Below are positions 63,041 through 64,000 of a DNA stretch of 64,000 nucleotides, piece by piece. Each line of letters begins with the position of its first letter. The first letter of the stretch is position 1. This DNA comes from Idiomarina piscisalsi (lineage in GTDB: Bacteria > Pseudomonadota > Gammaproteobacteria > Enterobacterales > Alteromonadaceae). Where the stretch lies: positions 1,984,001 through 2,048,000 of the forward strand of contig NZ_CP022133.1 of assembly GCF_002211765.1 (NCBI RefSeq), written 5' to 3'. The translations under genes and the position numbers were made by a program. Below the pieces are notes generated by a model. The model worked only from the letters and a program-made list of their open reading frames with translations. It ran no database searches and was not told where the DNA came from.

Positions 63041-64000
63041 TCAAGCTACGTCGCTTTTATCTTCGCACGTGCGGTGTTTGTTCCAAATCACGTCACAAAT
63101 ACGGTCATCCGTCGGCTTGTAACCCGTTGGGGCATTTAGCAGCACTTCACGCAGTTCATCTATGGCAAAACGCTGACACGTGTCGTCCAGCTTATCCAAC
63201 AATTTCTCCATGTCATTCCATGACAGCGACTGTTCATTGGCTCGCAAAATGCGGGCATGATCACTGGCTTCAACGTTATCCCCAATCAATAACTCTTCAT
63301 AAAGCTTCTCGCCCGGACGCAGACCACTAAATTCAATCGCAATATCGCCGTGCGGATTTTTCTCTGTCTTTTCTTCAAGCCCGGACAAGCGAATCATCTT
63401 TCGCGCCAAGTCGACAATTTTTACCGACTCGCCCATGTCTAACACAAACACCGACCCTGAGTGTCCCATGGTGCCCGCCTGTATCACTAATTGCGCGGCT
63501 TCAGGTATGGTCATAAAGAAGCGGGTAATATCTGGGTGCGTCACCGTGACGGGTCCACCACGTTCAATTTGCTCTTTAAACAGCGGTACGACAGAACCCG
63601 ATGAGCCTAAAACGTTACCAAAACGTACCATGCAAAAACGCGTTTCCGACTGACGTAGCGCTAATGCTTGCAACACTAGCTCCGACAAGCGTTTCGTCGT
63701 TCCCATCACATTGGTCGGGCGCACTGCTTTGTCGGTAGAAATTAATACAAACTGCTTAACACCCGCCGAAATCGCCGCTTCTGCCGTATGCCAAGTGCCA
63801 AATACGTTATTACGCACGCCTTCGACCATGTTGTATTCAACCAAAGGCACGTGCTTATAGGCGGCGGCATGATACACCGTGTCGACATCGAAGCTTTTCA
63901 GTACCGTTTCGATACGGTTACGTCGCTGTACCGTGCCAATCACCGGTATGACTTCTGCGCCAATGCCTTGCTGCTCACATATATCAATCAGTTCTCTTTC
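63041..64000 (-). CDS. UDP-sugar 4,6-dehydratase / polysaccharide biosynthesis protein (CapD/WbpM-like), C-terminal part
   Basis: The frame is open to the window edge (RELIDICEQQGIGAEVIPV precedes the first in-window candidate start, a GTG at 63943), so this is a 3' fragment of about 319 codons of a longer gene. The sequence has AAYKHVPLVEYN, then STDKAVRPTNVMGTTKR with the active-site Lys typical of the membrane-linked dehydratase group, and RPGEKLYEELL near the C terminus. Full-length relatives (about 600-650 aa) carry N-terminal membrane helices and act on UDP-GlcNAc for O-antigen, capsule or flagellin glycan. It is likely the last gene of a surface-polysaccharide cluster lying beyond 64000. 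Confidence 0.9.
   Translation of the reverse strand, partial: ERELIDICEQQGIGAEVIPVIGTVQRRNRIETVLKSFDVDTVYHAAAYKHVPLVEYNMVEGVRNNVFGTWHTAEAAISAGVKQFVLISTDKAVRPTNVMGTTKRLSELVLQALALRQSETRFCMVRFGNVLGSSGSVVPLFKEQIERGGPVTVTHPDITRFFMTIPEAAQLVIQAGTMGHSGSVFVLDMGESVKIVDLARKMIRLSGLEEKTEKNPHGDIAIEFSGLRPGEKLYEELLIGDNVEASDHARILRANEQSLSWNDMEKLLDKLDDTCQRFAIDELREVLLNAPTGYKPTDDRICDVIWNKHRTCEDKSDVA

Noticed and set aside
1..64000. CRISPR arrays, tRNA or rRNA genes, prophage or insertion sequences
   Set aside because: I looked for regular direct repeats, cloverleaf-like segments and transposase or integrase motifs and found none I could support.

Overview
The window reads as a compact chromosomal segment of a marine gammaproteobacterium of the order Alteromonadales, most like Idiomarina or a close relative. 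The pointers are an argH fused to an N-acetylglutamate synthase-type GNAT domain in an argC-B-F-G-H cluster divergent from argE, TonB-dependent receptors rather than porins for nutrient uptake, an azurin, and a glyoxylate bypass for growth on fatty or amino acids. The genus is an inference from memory of gene content. I see no rRNA, tRNA, CRISPR array, prophage or insertion sequence.

Layout. 1-7.2 kb: the 5' part of an ABC-F ATPase (ybiT-like), an MscS channel, then a lipoprotein/TonB-receptor pair behind a canonical Pho box, and a periplasmic metallo-beta-lactamase-fold enzyme. 7.2-14.2 kb: arginine biosynthesis (argCBFGH on minus, argE on plus). 14.3-15.9 kb: a chemoreceptor. 16.1-21.8 kb: aceB, aceA, convergent aceK and a LysR regulator. 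21.8-27.7 kb: a large secreted WD40-like/amidohydrolase fusion, then a histidine kinase, TerB-like protein and solute-binding protein unit. 27.8-33.7 kb: an RND efflux pair, azurin and a Cys/Met PLP enzyme. 33.7-44.1 kb: malic enzyme, murI, a copper ATPase with a DUF998 partner, a class II cyclic-nucleotide phosphodiesterase-like protein, a small beta-barrel protein, and guaBA. 44.3-52.1 kb: five consecutive Gly/Ser-rich lipoproteins. 52.1-60.6 kb: a six-gene operon. 60.8-64 kb: cysQ, pgi and the end of a UDP-sugar 4,6-dehydratase.

The most interesting system is the six-gene minus-strand operon at 52124-60570: TonB receptor, secreted PhoD-type phosphoesterase, BetI, BetB, BetA and a short BCCT-type transporter. 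Gaps are small or absent. It looks like a route from an external choline phosphoester to glycine betaine and phosphate. Its promoter has a 7-4-7 Pho box directly upstream of the -35, and a BetI-like palindrome lying in the -35/-10 spacer. This suggests that phosphate starvation and choline are both read at one promoter. A second Pho box, with classical spacing, drives the lipoprotein/TonB-receptor pair at 1.8-6.1 kb.

Non-coding structure is also notable. Three elements of about 125-160 bp share a nested inverted-repeat architecture and a CCATGG-centred inner hairpin (40060-40218, 40920-41054, 44195-44318). Four GTAG-headed REP-type palindromes are scattered between genes. Several rho-independent terminators are visible, some overlapping neighbouring coding sequence.
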